DNA of 64,000 bases from Anas platyrhynchos (GCF_047663525.1 NC_092590.1:17916001-17980000); one strand, 5' to 3'; shown: positions 25,401-36,861, counted from the first letter of the stretch. Program-made: numbers and translations. The notes: a model not told the origin generated them from the letters alone.

Positions 25401-28400
25401 AATTTCCTTTCATGACAGGAAAGAGAATCAGGTCTTGCCAGAAGCCTTCTTTTACATACATCATTATTTCGCTTTCCATGTTCCGTAACAGTCACCATGC
25501 TGACTGTAGATTTCGTTCAATATACCTTACTGAATCACTGAGATATGGATATCAGGGGCTCAAGAAGAAGCAGCAGCAAACATTAAAACTATGAAGAGAA
25601 CCCCCTTGGCAAAGGCTAAGAACCCTCCTCAAATCTGATGGATTTCATTAGCAGAAGTGAAAAGGCTTCAAGTTGGTTATGGCAAGAGGAGAGAGTAACA
25701 CACAGCACCCGAGTAGACCCTACTCTTCTAGATTCTAACCTTAAACCATCTCCAAGGTCTGGAAAAAGAACAATACTCTTCCCAACTGAAAACGCCACGC
25801 ATTTCCAAGACTTCCCAGGTATGCATCTTCCAACCCATCTATTTAATAGTCTCAAATTTCATTTTTTCTGAGCTACCATATACAGTCAGAATTTCTATTT
25901 TAGTTTTTGTAAGGAATAACAAAACACCCTTTTAAAAGTTAAGAGCAAATTTGTCAACAATATTTAGATGCTAAAAATAAAAACAGTAAATGAAAACCAA
26001 GCCTTGTCTAAATTGTTTTTGAAGGTAGACAACTACATTGTTGTGAACAAAACAACAATAAAGGGAATAAAAAAGAACACAAAAGCAGATTAGCGTGGGA
26101 TTACAATCCACTGCATGCCCACTGTGCCATCCTACCCTTCCACAGGATCAACTCAGACCACCACAGAAGGCAGGTAGGTTATTTGCACCCTCAGTTACAC
26201 TGTGCAAAACCAATTCAAACCCTCTTACTGCTCTCAATGAATAGTAAGCAGTGTCTTGACTCAAAAAAAAAAAAAAAAAGGAAAACGTGACAATTATAAA
26301 AATAACCAAAAATTATTTAAAAGATATTTTTTAAAAGAATTTAAAAGATCATCTTTGAATATAAAACATAGAAACAGTATAGATTTCAAAAGTTAAAACA
26401 AAACAAAAAACCACCTTGAGCAGGGTTACGTTGTACCCTAAAGAGGAGCTAACAAATCTTACCTATTCCAGACAGTTTCCAAATATTTTTCAACTTAAAA
26501 TTAAGGGTTTTTAGGGCTCCACATTTGCATGAAGATGTTTTGTGAATTAACGAACCCTTCACTAGGTGTCTTCCTGTGTCTCCTTCAGCTAAGTTTACAT
26601 TGAGTTGGAAGTGCTTTTGCATTTGTACACTCACATTAAAAGTATTTTAAAATAACCTTACCTATTTTATGTCTGCTTATCTTGTCTGACAAATTTATTT
26701 CTTGATAATATAACTCTTCAGAATCATCTGAAATTACATTCAGAAAACCATCACAATAGGCATTTACTACTCCTGACATTTATTCAATATATCTGCTAGA
26801 AGAAGGTAACACAAGGAGAAGTCCCAATATCAGTGTTCCTGTCAACATTTTTTCTTTGAAGATGTACCAAACCCAAAGTAGCTGAACAGTATTATGCGGT
26901 TTCATATCAAGAAACAAGTATTATAACTACATAGACATGTAATTCTACTGACTGAAGTGCTAGGTTGTTCACCTTCACACCTCTCTAGTATAACTTTGTA
27001 ACAAACTTATCACCAGAACACCCACAAAACTAGGCCTCTCAAAAAAGCACTGCATAAACTAAATACCATTTACAACTGGATCTAAAACTAAAGAAAAAAA
27101 AAACGAATATGAAACCCAGGGTTCATATTCATTATGACAGGATGTTCAACTTGCTTAGGGAAACTACTTAGAGAACCAAAATATTTTAAGTGAACATGTC
27201 CTCATTACCTACAGCCAGACACTTTGCTCTACAGCGGCCTGAAGTGATCCCATATAGTGCCACCACATGACAACACACCAAATTGGTACAAACTGAACCT
27301 AAAGGATTTGTTTAGTGTTTCGGAAGGACAACTTTATCCTGGTAGGCTTGATGCCAAGCCACCCAGTGCTTGTCCTTCTACAGCCAGCACAACACGAAGC
27401 TGGCATATTGTATGATGTACTTGGGCAGAAACGGGATCACAGCCAGTCCAATCTGCATTTCTCATTCTGAATAAACCAGCAGAGCAGAGATACAACAAAA
27501 ATTACTGTACAACCTCAGCCTAAAAAGCTTATAAATAAACTGCAACAAAATACCAACTTGAAACGTTACCTGAAGATCCATTATCCTCTTCACAACGCTT
27601 ACTTTTGGAAGTAAATTCATCACAATGGTCTAGAACAGGCCCACTTCAAGGAAAGAAAAAAAACACCTGCTTCAATATGTTACATATCAAAGGAACATAA
27701 CGGTAGTATAAGGAATACCAAATTTAAGTTTTGTTGGTTTTTTTTTTTTTTCAGACCATGCAGTTTCTTTTTTTTCCTTCTAAATGCTTTTCCATAGCAA
27801 TCAGACAATGAAGCAAATAACTGCTTGTTAGAAATCACAGGTCTCTTTCATCAGTTGGTCCTCTAACTCAGCCATCAGGCAGGCAAAGTAGTATTCACAT
27901 CATCTCTCTAACCAAACCACCTAAAAATCTCATGACTTTTTTCCTCCCTCCCAGAAGAAACGGACCTTCTCCTCTCCTCTGTAGTGTTACCTTTCAAACA
28001 ATTTTCTACACACCACGATTACAAAAGTACTTTAAAGAAATCTTTTACACGCTTTACACAAAGGACAGTAACAAAGTTTATAATTTTAGCTAGATGTATT
28101 CTGCCATAAAGCCTTCTCCATAACACAGGGATGATTAACATATACATGCACCTCCAGAGGCTCTCCAGCAATCAAATCACTTTTAACAGGACTTGTCTTT
28201 ATAGCCACGGCATAGTATGCCAACCCTGCCTCCTTCCCCATCTGCAGCTGCATTACACTGCCATTAAATAACATGCCAATAAAGTGCAACAGGTGAAAAG
28301 AGCTGTGTTCCACCCAAACTACACCTTATAGAATCACTTTGTCTAAAATGAAGTCTGCAGTAGGCTTACTTCAATTGAAATACTACAGTTTTCAGTAGAA

Positions 28401-31400
28401 TTACAACATAAGAATTTAATAAAGTCACAGTCTGCCACTTCTACTTGCTTTAAGGCACCTCTGCATGAAGAAGAAGGTATCTGCTTATCTATACGCACAA
28501 ACAAGAGTCTGGAGCACAGATACTGTTCTGTACCCTACTTAGCAGCAGCAACGCTACTAGTACAGTTATTAGTTTGAGAAGTGCTGATATTTCTGTTCAA
28601 AAATCACACGCTAATATGGAAGCAAGCCTCAAAGGAAAAAAAATTCCCAGAAGGCAAGAAACATTGTGACATCTCCACCATGACACAAAAGAACTATTCC
28701 ATTAATTTATTAACTGTGTTAGCAAGGTAACTCCAGCATGAATCACGAACCCTTTCTACTGGGTTCTATACTAGCAGAACACAGAGCACAGCAATTGCAC
28801 CAGCATTGCACGGTGGGATTGGGATTAAATGCAAGCTTTACAGACAACACAGGAAATTACCTTTCACAACTCATAACTTTCATAGCTGCAGAGGAATCTC
28901 TAGAAAAGAAACAATAATTATGTTTACTGTAAGCCATTAATTTTACTTACTGCAGGAAGCCATATAAAAGATTTTCAAAAAACTAAGTAATGCAAAACAA
29001 ACAAAAACCCCACAAACAACAAAAAACACACCAAACACTGCAGCTGCTACTCAATCTCAAAAGTACACTTCAAAAATTCCAAATTTAAGTTTCCTTAGGC
29101 AGAAGCAGACACTAGATTTGGAATCCACCATTAATAGTAGGTTGCTAATTACACCACTTGGTTTCTCTAGTAGCTCTGAAAATGACACTTACTTCAACTG
29201 CAATTGCTGCTTAAAATTAACAAAATGTGTTTAATTATCTATCAAGTCATACCCCATTTTAAGGAATTAAATGAAAAGCTTACTGTAGTCTATGTTGCGC
29301 ATTATGTTTTCTTTTGTTACTTTTTATTTTCACATCTGATTGCTTGTGCTTTTTTCTTGCCACCTCGTGTGCAGAAGAACTGTCAGAATCCGTTGTATTT
29401 TGAGGCTCGATGTCCTCAGCGTTTGAGGAAACACCTTTAGGGGTTCTGTGATTAATCTTTTTGAGTGTCTTTCCTGGAGACTTAGCCAACAACCTTTTCT
29501 TTTCAGAATTCTGTATGCTGTCTGTGAGACGCTGCATTAGCTCTGCAGCTTTTACAGGAGTTTTGTTATAAACACCATGGAGCGATTCCAATGCATGCGA
29601 CACATTCTTAGGTTTTTCAGATGAAGCCAGCTTCTGAAGTACAGAATTCCCTGATGTCTGACGCAGAGGTGAGGTAAACATTTCATTCAATTCGACAGGC
29701 TCTCTTTCAAGCCCTTCTTCACTGGATTCATTATCAGAGCTCTCCCCCCTTTGTAACTGAGGCTTTTTATTACTACTTTTCTTTACAGATTTTTTAAGCT
29801 TTTTCCTTTGACTTTCTGCCCATTTCTTAGACAGCTTACTTTTATTTTTTGATTCTTGAAGTTTCTGCTTAGCAGTGTGTTTCTTCTGAACTGAATGCAG
29901 AAAAGCTTTTGAAGCAGACTGCGGATACTTGGAAGACTTGAGATTCTCTTTTGGAGGTGGCATCTGCTCTTTGTGATGCTCAGCTGAGGGCAGTGGTGAA
30001 CCCTCACTTGGCTTCACCCTTTTTTTATGTTCTTCATCATACGCTTCTGTGTCCCATCCAGACACTAACAACATCAGTTGCTCAGCTTCTGGTTCGCAGG
30101 ACACCTTCCTGTGTCTTGGAGAGTCTTGATGAAGTGCACCCTTTTTAGATTTTCCTATCAATACATAAAACATATGGACATGAATACCTTCTGCGCATAA
30201 AAACCTGAAGAAATGTGTTTACATCTAAAGACATGAAAATAAACCAAAAGAATCATACAAAAATGAATACCAGAAAAAGTTTTTCCCCCAGCACTTAAAG
30301 TAGGGCTTTCTCTAATCCATGGTATCTCCTGTATCTCTTAGCAGAGTAAGGGCAGAAATGTTATTTTCAATCTGCTTCAGTTTTCAGTGCTTCCTCCTAC
30401 AAAACCCTTCCGAAGTAACTCATGAAAACTGAGCACTCAGTTTAAAGCACACATCGTAACCTGCTCTCTAGGGAGACAGGAGCAAAAGCTTTGTATCCAT
30501 CTTTGTCTGATCATAAGAAAAGGCAACACCGCTAACAGTTTTTAACCTCCTAACAGGAAAGGGTTAAAAAACAACAGTGAAGACATTCTGTCTCACTGCC
30601 TAAATATATACCCAAACTTAACTGTGTACCTGAAATGCCAATTAGGACTCCAATTATTTCCTTTATCCTCATTTCCCAAAAGACCAACACAAAAATATTC
30701 AGTATTACGATTCTGAAGACCAGGTAAACAACTTACCCGCATGCGTACTGCTTTGCTTTTGAGATTTAAGTTGATTTCCTTCACGTTTAGAGGAGACTGA
30801 ATCTAACCGTGACGTTCCTTTGAAGTCAAGTTGCATTCTGACATCCAAATTGTGTGTCTTCTGTTCAGTAAGTGCTTCAGCCTGAACCTTCCCGGTCTTG
30901 CCTTTCTTACCTTCTGTCTTTCCCTTTTCAGAGGACTGAGATTTCGTAACAGGGGTTGCAGAGCCATCTTTTTTGGACTTTCTGTTCTTCTGGGGTATTG
31001 AAAACCAAGAATTAGAAGACAGACCATCTGATTCATCGATTAAAAACTCGCATTCACTCTCTTGTTCTATGTCGTGATCTTTTACAACGGGAGGTGATGG
31101 TGGTGATATTGAGGCTGTATACCTAAAGAAAGGAGGGACAGAGTACTGACATCATTTGGGGGGAAAAGGTGAGTCTCAATCTTGTAAATCTAGTGATGAC
31201 TGCAGAACACCCACCATGCTACAGGACATTCCCAGATGATTATGAAGTCTATCATTCATTACCCTCCATCTTCCAAAAGACCCATTCTTCGTTGTTTCAG
31301 CCTGATATTCATACCTCATTATTTCTCAGGTACTGGACAGTCAACTTCCTACCTAACCACTCCAATCTGAATTAGCTCTGAAAAAAGACTGCTGTGATCA

Positions 31401-34400
31401 CTGCTAGCACTAGGCTGGGAAGGATAGAGGAACATCATCCAAGCAGCTAGCGATCAGGTTAGGAAAGCCAAAGCCCTTTCAGAATTACTCTTGGCCAGGG
31501 AGATCGAGGGCAACAAGAAAAGTTTCTGTAGGTATAGAAAGCTAGAAAAGGACTCTGCCAGGGATTTTAGTGATAGGACAAGGGGGAATGGCTTTAAACT
31601 AAAAGAGGCTAGGTTTAGATAAGATATAAAAAACAAATTATCTGAGTGGTGAGGCACTGGAGCAGGTTGCCCAGAGAAGCTGCACATGCCCCATGCCTGG
31701 AGGTGCTCAAGGCCAGGCTGGACGGGGCTTTGAGCGGCCTGGTCTGTGTGGATGTGGCAGGGGATTGGACCTGGAGGAGCTTCAAGGTCCTTCCGAACCC
31801 AACGCCTTCTGTAATTCTATGATTCTAACCTCAGAATCATTTAAGATTTTCCTGAGTCCTCCAGCCTACCTAACTGAAACACCTCACACTCCATCTGAAA
31901 CACTTCTCAATAGCTGCATACAGGTTTACTGGCAGACAAATGCAACAAACGGCGTGGTTAAATCCTCCCTGCACAAAACATTCTAACAACTGTTTAAAAA
32001 AAAACCTTTCTCCACCTGGATTTCTCATTAACAAATGACTATCCCAAAACACCCTCCCACACCATTTTTATAGGTAAAGGACATTGCTCCAGTACTTAGG
32101 ACTGGATTGTTTTGTAAGCGAAGTGCATTTCGTGTTAAGCCTCAAAACAAACCTTTTTCCGACTGTCCCTGTTGTTACAGCTGCTAAGAAAGCTGAAGAG
32201 AAAACCGACTTCTGCTTCCGTACGGATGACGAAGCCGTGCGTTCTGCTCTTTGTTTGTGAGCCCGCTCATCTCTCCCAGTTTGAGGTCCTTCCAAACAGA
32301 CAACTTCCGCATGGGTCTTCACCACATCAGGAGTACTTTGGTCATCAAAATTTAATCTAGGTATGCAAAACAGCATTCAAATATGATGCTATAAATTGAG
32401 TGCACATTAAATTACCTTGTGGATAGACATGCTCCCAATTTCTCCTGCTGACAGCACCTCAGTTTTTATGAATAAGCTTTCATTTTGGAATTTGCTGGAA
32501 CAGTTAGTGGGAGCACTCCCCAGGGTAGCAGGAAGTATTCTAATTGACAAAGCAACGTGGAGTCAGCAAGGCAACAAGTGACTCTCGATCAAGGCAAGGG
32601 CTGCCCAACAAGCCAAACTCCTAGTTTTAGGAGAATGTACTTCAAAAATCATCAGGGTTTCCAGACCCTTGGTACACTCTCTTCCCAGAGGCACTTCATC
32701 ATGCATCACTAGCACCACTGTCATTCCCTCCTCTCTGTGACCTCCCCCCAGAGATTCAGCCCTCCCAAAAAGTTGGGATAACCAGCTACTGCTGCAGCTG
32801 GGATTGAAAGTTTCTGAAGGGGAGATAATGCCTGCAACTGAACCCATCCTACTTTAGGTAGTATTTGCATATTCAGAGCAAGAGGAGGGATGACTGTTCA
32901 TCACTGCTTTAACAAAGTTCCTGTTACTTTTAAGGTCAACGCTGTCAACAGGACACTACTGCGTACTGTAAATTCACTGAGAAGTCTAGAGACCATACAT
33001 CTGAGAAGGTGTTCATGTAGAGCACTGTACTGGGGAAAAAACGAATTCGAATTCATTCTGGAAGCCTTGGGTACTGCTCTTTTGGGAATTAACCCTTATC
33101 ACCAGAATACCTAATAAAAAAGAATAAACAATGATGCCCCTTCTAAGCCTAGACATTGAACTTTTCTTCCAACCTGCAATTATTTGCTTGAGTTCAGAAT
33201 ACAAACTCACCAATGACTGAAACCACCATGCTAATTTACCCTGAAAGGTGAAAAAAAAACATTCAGCTCTACTTACATATGTACAGGAGAAGATTTTGCT
33301 TCCTCCACGAGGAGAGGTGATCCCAAAGCCCCATTATCATCCTCAGGATCCACGAACTCAGCAGGGCTTTTGCATAGTGCTTCGGCATCTTTTAATGTGT
33401 CACAAGGCCCTCCTTCAGGCAAAGGGCTTTCTGTTTTCTTAGAATCAGCTGCATAACCGTGTACCGTAGGCGTCAGGTAGGATTTGTGCGGCCCTCCTGC
33501 CATGTATACTAAATAGTTTAGTTCTTCTACTCAAAAGCTTATACCAAGAGTTACCCCAAAACCTTAAATTAATAATAGTGCTACTGACCTTGGCTACTGA
33601 CAGTATCTGGTGGTGAGGCGGGTACGGATGCTGAAGTAGTACTGGTTCTCTTCACAGAGTTCGTTAACCCTGCATCTGACTGCTAGATTCAGTGGAGAAT
33701 AACGAGACCAGCAAAAGGAAAACGTTTGACAAAGCAATGGTATTTTGACAAGAATATACATTTCAACAGAAAACAATTTTCTTCCCTTAATTCTTACTCA
33801 TTTAAAGCACAGTTCTAATTGAACACTTCAGTTTTCTATTATGTAAGACTTTCTAAGACTAACTGTAAATTTCACACAGGTATAACAAAAAAAAAATAAT
33901 AAATTTGCAGCTTTGAACAGACATCCTGCCAGCCCACAGGCAAGGTATTTATTCTTTCCAGTAGTACTAATTTAAACAGTTTAATTCACCTTTATTGCAT
34001 CAGGCTGAAGTTTTGCACAATTTCATTTGAGATTATACAGCATACTAACATCAGACTGAAGTAAACAAATGCCATTATAAAGACTGGTTTTAACACTATT
34101 AACAGAATATCTGATTTTTACAAAAAACACTAGAATCCAAGTATTGAAACGAGACAGAATGGGCTGCAGACAAACCAGATTTGCATCATTCTTTCAGACA
34201 ATAGTAACTTCGTTGATTTGTTTCCACTCTTCCCCAATGTCACAAAGTTATTTTACACATAATAACTGTTTATCAGGAGCTGGCTTTTCTAAGAACTAAA
34301 AGTTCCTTTTATACAAGATAGCCTTTCAGTTTTACTGTCCACCTGACAGCAAAGAGCTAAGTCTATCCATCTGGTAAAGTTACTGAAACCAACTCCAGTA

Positions 34401-36831
34401 CAGTCCAAGACAACCATACCCACCATCAGTTATAAAGTGCTTCAACCTAAGAATACAAGAAATTTAACTATTTTATTGATCCAAACGCATACCCAAAGCT
34501 ACACAGTGATATGTCCATAGCTAACTTACCCTTTGGGTCTGTATTGAAGTCCTCGTTTGGTTTCTGCCAACAGGAGTTGAGCAACAGGCTGTGCATGGAG
34601 AGCTTATTGTAAGTTCATTATCACAGCCTATAAAGAAAAAGCTATAAATAGGGGATACTTGGAATCACACTGATCTTAACAAGTTACTAAGGCTTCTTAC
34701 ATTCAAGCAAATGCAAACAAGAAAGAAACCAGCTACTCAGGAAAAACATTATAACACAACTTATACAGGTTTAAAGGGCTGCAAAGGGAGCACCGTTAAA
34801 GATTGACGAAAACTTTATTTTAACCATTTTATTTCTATTAATTTACCACTAAATATGATATGAAAAATAAATTATTCTTTAATCAGCAAATCAAGCAAAA
34901 CATCAAATAAAACCTTACTTTCAAAACAATCCTGAATGAATTTCAATACATTTTGACCTGGCTGTATATCAATCTTCTTTCTAGAAAGAGGGAAAAAATA
35001 AATAAATAAATAAATAAATACTAAATATCCTTACCCTAGCAATATGAAAGTACATGCATCAAACACTTGAGTTATTGCTACTTAATATTTTATGCTATTA
35101 TTTCCACTAGTCCCAACTTTAATAAATCTCATCTGTTCCCATATGCAGATAACAGCAAAGAAACTTGTCTCTATGAGGATTCCAGAAAAAAAGCCCTGCT
35201 GTCACGAAACATGGTAGGAATGAGGACATCTCTCTCCACAGAAGAAAACATACAAGTATTACAACAATCCTCAGGTAAAATAACTTTGAAATGAATAAAG
35301 ATTCTGGCGTGAAATAAATAAACTTTAAAAATCAGCCCTGAAGTAGTATTGCCTGCACGGTGATTCAGCCTCAGCAGACCCAGAAAATGAAACGTGTAGT
35401 TGTACATCTACCCCTTCAGACAACAAGCCACCCTTTGCTTTTCTTCCTACCACTTATCTGCAGTTACTCCACGCTGCTACAAAAGCTTTGTAAGTAGGAA
35501 CTGGCTTGTGGCATCAAAATTGTAGGCAAGCGAACAACTCAGCTGCTTGGAATACCATTCCATATCCTCCCATCAAAATTAAAAGGGGGGATGTAATCCA
35601 ACAGCTGGCCCACACTGATCAAAACCAAAATAAAATGAAAAACACCATGGACCATTTTTCCCATAATCATTAAAAGCCTGTAAAAACACGTAATTTGGCA
35701 CATTTGGTAAGCTCGTGAAACACGTGTCTAAAATTGACTCCAGTAACAAAAAGCTTGCTGACTTCTGGCATGCCTTTAAAGACTGCAGCACTACAAATAC
35801 TCACTCCTCTTCCACATTTCACAGCAAGGACCAAACAACTAAAGCTGGAATCCTGGGTGGGCTTCATTTCTCTGTCTCCTGAAAGGCACAGACTGCTATT
35901 GCTGCACTCACGTAGTCTAGTTAGGAGTAGCTTAGGTTTATCCACACCACAGTCTGTCACTTCAGCAGAAGAATACTGAGGAAATCCTTTCTGCTTTGTC
36001 CCCCAGCACAATTTACCCCTCCCACCACTGAGAAATACAGAAAGGTTGAGAAATATCATGTAATCAGCTTAAGATGCACCCAAGAGTTTTGCCATTAAGC
36101 TCATACAAATAAATCAGCATAACTTTCCCAAACTATTGTATCTAAGATTAAATCTGTAAGTGGAAATTACCCTCCTCCATGGCAGAATCTTGTTCTGTAG
36201 TCTTTTTTGAAATGAGCCTGTTAAGAAATAAGAATCAGCTTTTACTAAGCACGCTGCTAACAAGCGGATGACCAGCCTCCTGTTTCTCACGTAAACGAGT
36301 CCCGGAAGACTTGATTCGCCTGCAACTCGTGTAAACAAAGTCATCTGAACAGCAGGCAAGACTCTAGCCATCTCTTACCGCAGCAATAATTCAGGTGACA
36401 GGCAACAAATGAAGTAAACCCTACTTCATTTGTAGGGTTTACTACGAAGAAGTAAACGGGAAGATGCAGTGAGCAGAGCGCAGCTTCTCACCAACAAAAC
36501 GCTTCAAAAACCGTTTAAATGTTTAACGGAAACAGCAGTTATGATCCCTTCACATGTTATAAATGGCACAGATGCCGGCAGCGGCTACTAAGTTTTCAAA
36601 GTTTTGAGCTTTTAACGAGCTTTAACGCCTTCCTCGCGACCAACACCTCATAGCCGGCGGGCGCCTGACAGGAGGCAGCTGTGGCGGCCCGCCCCCCCCC
36701 CCCCCCCCCTCAGCAGCCCCGTCAGGCGACGCCGCCGGCCGCCCCGCCGCTACGGACCGACCCCCCTCGTCCCCCCATTCCCTCCCCCGGTTCCCTCGGC
36801 TCCCCACAAGCCTCACCAAGCCCTCCGCCAT
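19325..36831 (-). CDS. CENPC: Centromere protein C (CENP-C), complete, 18 coding exons
   Basis: CENP-C is the central scaffold of the inner kinetochore. It binds CENP-A nucleosomes, the CCAN and, through its N-terminus, the Mis12 complex. Exons, 5' to 3': 36817-36831, 36171-36217, 34919-34980, 34530-34627, 33589-33682, 33277-33508, 32153-32356, 30737-31122, 29284-30154, 28861-28899, 27570-27643, 26662-26727, 25146-25250, 24281-24379, 21960-22055, 21482-21636, 20887-20977, 19325-19431. They sum to 2,841 nt, an intact frame of 946 residues (human is about 943). All junction phases agree and all introns are GT-AG. Domains: Mis12-binding N-terminus (1-45), disordered charged linker (about 46-710), CENP-C motif (737-759), cupin (about 800-934). 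The start gives MAEGL, in the same place as the short first coding exon of the human gene. Linker exons are fast evolving and were placed by phase plus short matches. The 5' UTR and 3' end are not defined. Confidence 0.95.
20887..20977 (-). CDS. CENPC: CENPC exon 17, cupin core strands
   Basis: Encodes [20 protein letters not shown] and [10 protein letters not shown], the classic cupin beta-strand and glycine-turn pattern. The phase-1 donor GTAAGC splits the glycine codon that exon 18 completes. Confidence 0.97.
21482..21636 (-). CDS. CENPC: CENPC exon 16, cupin
   Basis: Contains [15 protein letters not shown], matching the [16 protein letters not shown] signature of vertebrate CENP-C. It is part of the cupin that mediates homodimerisation. 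Phase ends at 0 for exon 17. Confidence 0.96.
21960..22055 (-). CDS. CENPC: CENPC exon 15, cupin entry
   Basis: Encodes [20 protein letters not shown] and then [11 protein letters not shown]. The PTxVxDPxTxxE pattern is the start of the C-terminal cupin fold in the family. Confidence 0.93.
24281..24379 (-). CDS. CENPC: CENPC exon 14
   Basis: Begins [17 protein letters not shown] (the human equivalent is GFVISG) and ends in a strongly basic stretch, [12 protein letters not shown]. It links the CENP-C motif to the cupin. Confidence 0.93.
25146..25250 (-). CDS. CENPC: CENPC exon 13, CENP-C motif
   Basis: Encodes [20 protein letters not shown] and then [15 protein letters not shown]. This is the CENP-C motif, which in known structures binds the H2A/H2B acidic patch through its arginines and the CENP-A C-terminal tail through the Tyr-Trp pair (here Tyr751-Trp752). 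It is nearly identical to the human motif and is the most secure anchor of the gene. Confidence 0.98.
26662..26727 (-). CDS. CENPC: CENPC exon 12
   Basis: Encodes [20 protein letters not shown] and I, running directly into the CENP-C motif exon. The acceptor is TTTCAG, the donor GTAAGG. Confidence 0.88.
27570..27643 (-). CDS. CENPC: CENPC exon 11
   Basis: Encodes [20 protein letters not shown] plus NGSS. It is an acidic/basic linker leading to the DDSEE element of exon 12; phases fit both sides. Confidence 0.8.
28861..28899 (-). CDS. CENPC: CENPC exon 10 (39 nt)
   Basis: Encodes [12 protein letters not shown]. This short exon was placed by phase (1-nt start, 2-nt end), an AG acceptor with CTAG and a GTAATT donor. 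Its sequence has little diagnostic value. Confidence 0.75.
29284..30154 (-). CDS. CENPC: CENPC exon 9, large basic central exon
   Basis: 871 nt, residues 251-669. The sequence is strongly charged and very Lys/Ser rich, with an acidic cluster ([13 protein letters not shown]) and a hydrophobic patch around [19 protein letters not shown]. Runs such as [14 protein letters not shown] suggest DNA or chromatin contact. The RRxSxRPxxWW-type central nucleosome-binding motif of mammalian CENP-C was not found here. Confidence 0.93.
30737..31122 (-). CDS. CENPC: CENPC exon 8, acidic-aromatic linker element
   Basis: Contains [20 protein letters not shown], equivalent to the human DEFIIDESD...SRSWITIP element, a conserved patch in the otherwise divergent N-terminal half and part of the region tied to CCAN (CENP-H/I/K/M, L/N) contacts. 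Lys-rich sequence follows. 128 full codons. Confidence 0.93.
31412..31829 (+). repeat. CR1 LINE, 5'-truncated, in CENPC intron
   Basis: Contains the late CR1 ORF2 region and the full 3' part: the 'gaggcactggagcaggttgcccagagaagc', 'ggaggtgctcaaggccaggctgg' and 'attctatgattct' phrases. It lies in the intron between CENPC exons 7 and 8, antisense to the gene. Frames here (31454-31687 minus, 31693-31986 plus) come from the repeat. Confidence 0.9.
32153..32356 (-). CDS. CENPC: CENPC exon 7
   Basis: Starts [11 protein letters not shown], matching the conserved RLNFDD element of human CENP-C, and ends [12 protein letters not shown] before an AG|GTTTGT donor. The frame stays open past the donor to a stop near 32,068, so this donor is chosen because it is the only GT giving the right phase for exon 8. 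Confidence 0.85.
33277..33508 (-). CDS. CENPC: CENPC exon 6
   Basis: Residues 106-182: a low-conservation linker ([10 protein letters not shown] near its start, EAKSSPVH at its end) before a GTAAGT donor. It is 232 nt and open throughout in the phase set by its neighbours. Confidence 0.85.
33589..33682 (-). CDS. CENPC: CENPC exon 5
   Basis: Encodes [12 protein letters not shown] and then a Ser/Thr/Pro-rich linker. The donor is GTCAGT. The acceptor could also be 3 nt further in (TAGCAG doublet), which would drop one Gln without changing the frame. Confidence 0.8.
34530..34627 (-). CDS. CENPC: CENPC exon 4
   Basis: Residues 42-74: a Ser/Thr/Cys-rich linker ending in [11 protein letters not shown], with an AGG|GTAAGT donor. 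Placed by phase (2-nt start, phase-0 end) rather than by strong similarity. Confidence 0.8.
34919..34980 (-). CDS. CENPC: CENPC exon 3
   Basis: Encodes [20 protein letters not shown], residues 22-41. The GQNVLxxxQDCFE element is a vertebrate CENP-C hallmark and confirms the frame from exon 2. Confidence 0.95.
34994..35021. repeat. (AAAT)n microsatellite
   Basis: About six AAAT units immediately upstream (on the minus strand) of the CENPC exon 3 acceptor region, where the minus strand reads as a T-rich ATTT tract within 15-40 nt of the acceptor. Confidence 0.85.
36171..36217 (-). CDS. CENPC: CENPC exon 2, Mis12-complex binding segment
   Basis: Encodes [15 protein letters not shown], residues 6-20. 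The aromatic/basic YRxRFC core matches the conserved N-terminal element of vertebrate CENP-C that docks on the Mis12 complex. Confidence 0.92.
36405..36443. repeat. Two overlapping perfect 12-bp inverted repeats
   Basis: Hairpin A: arms 36405-36416 and 36422-36433, loop of 5 nt. Hairpin B: arms 36413-36424 and 36432-36443, loop of 7 nt. Both are perfect and share bases, so only one can form at a time. Located in CENPC intron 1. Confidence 0.95.
36817..36831 (-). CDS. CENPC: CENPC coding exon 1 (start codon)
   Basis: Encodes MAEGL and ends at a GTGAGG donor, phase 0. It lies in the CpG island. The five-codon first exon parallels the human N-terminus and joins residues [12 protein letters not shown] from exon 2. 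Confidence 0.9.
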
Positions 36832-36853
36832 CCCGCGGCGCCGCCACCCCGCA

Positions 36854-36861
36854 GATGGCGG
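36854..36861 (+). promoter_or_regulatory. YY1-like site
   Basis: ATGGCGGC core, preceded by CAG, close upstream of the CENPC start on the plus strand. It matches the YY1 consensus often seen just downstream of transcription starts in CpG-island promoters; by motif only. Confidence 0.35.

Noticed and set aside
28086-28313. 75-codon minus-strand frame between CENPC exons 10 and 11
   Set aside because: Considered as an extra CENPC exon, but exons 10 and 11 already join in phase and the sequence does not resemble CENP-C.
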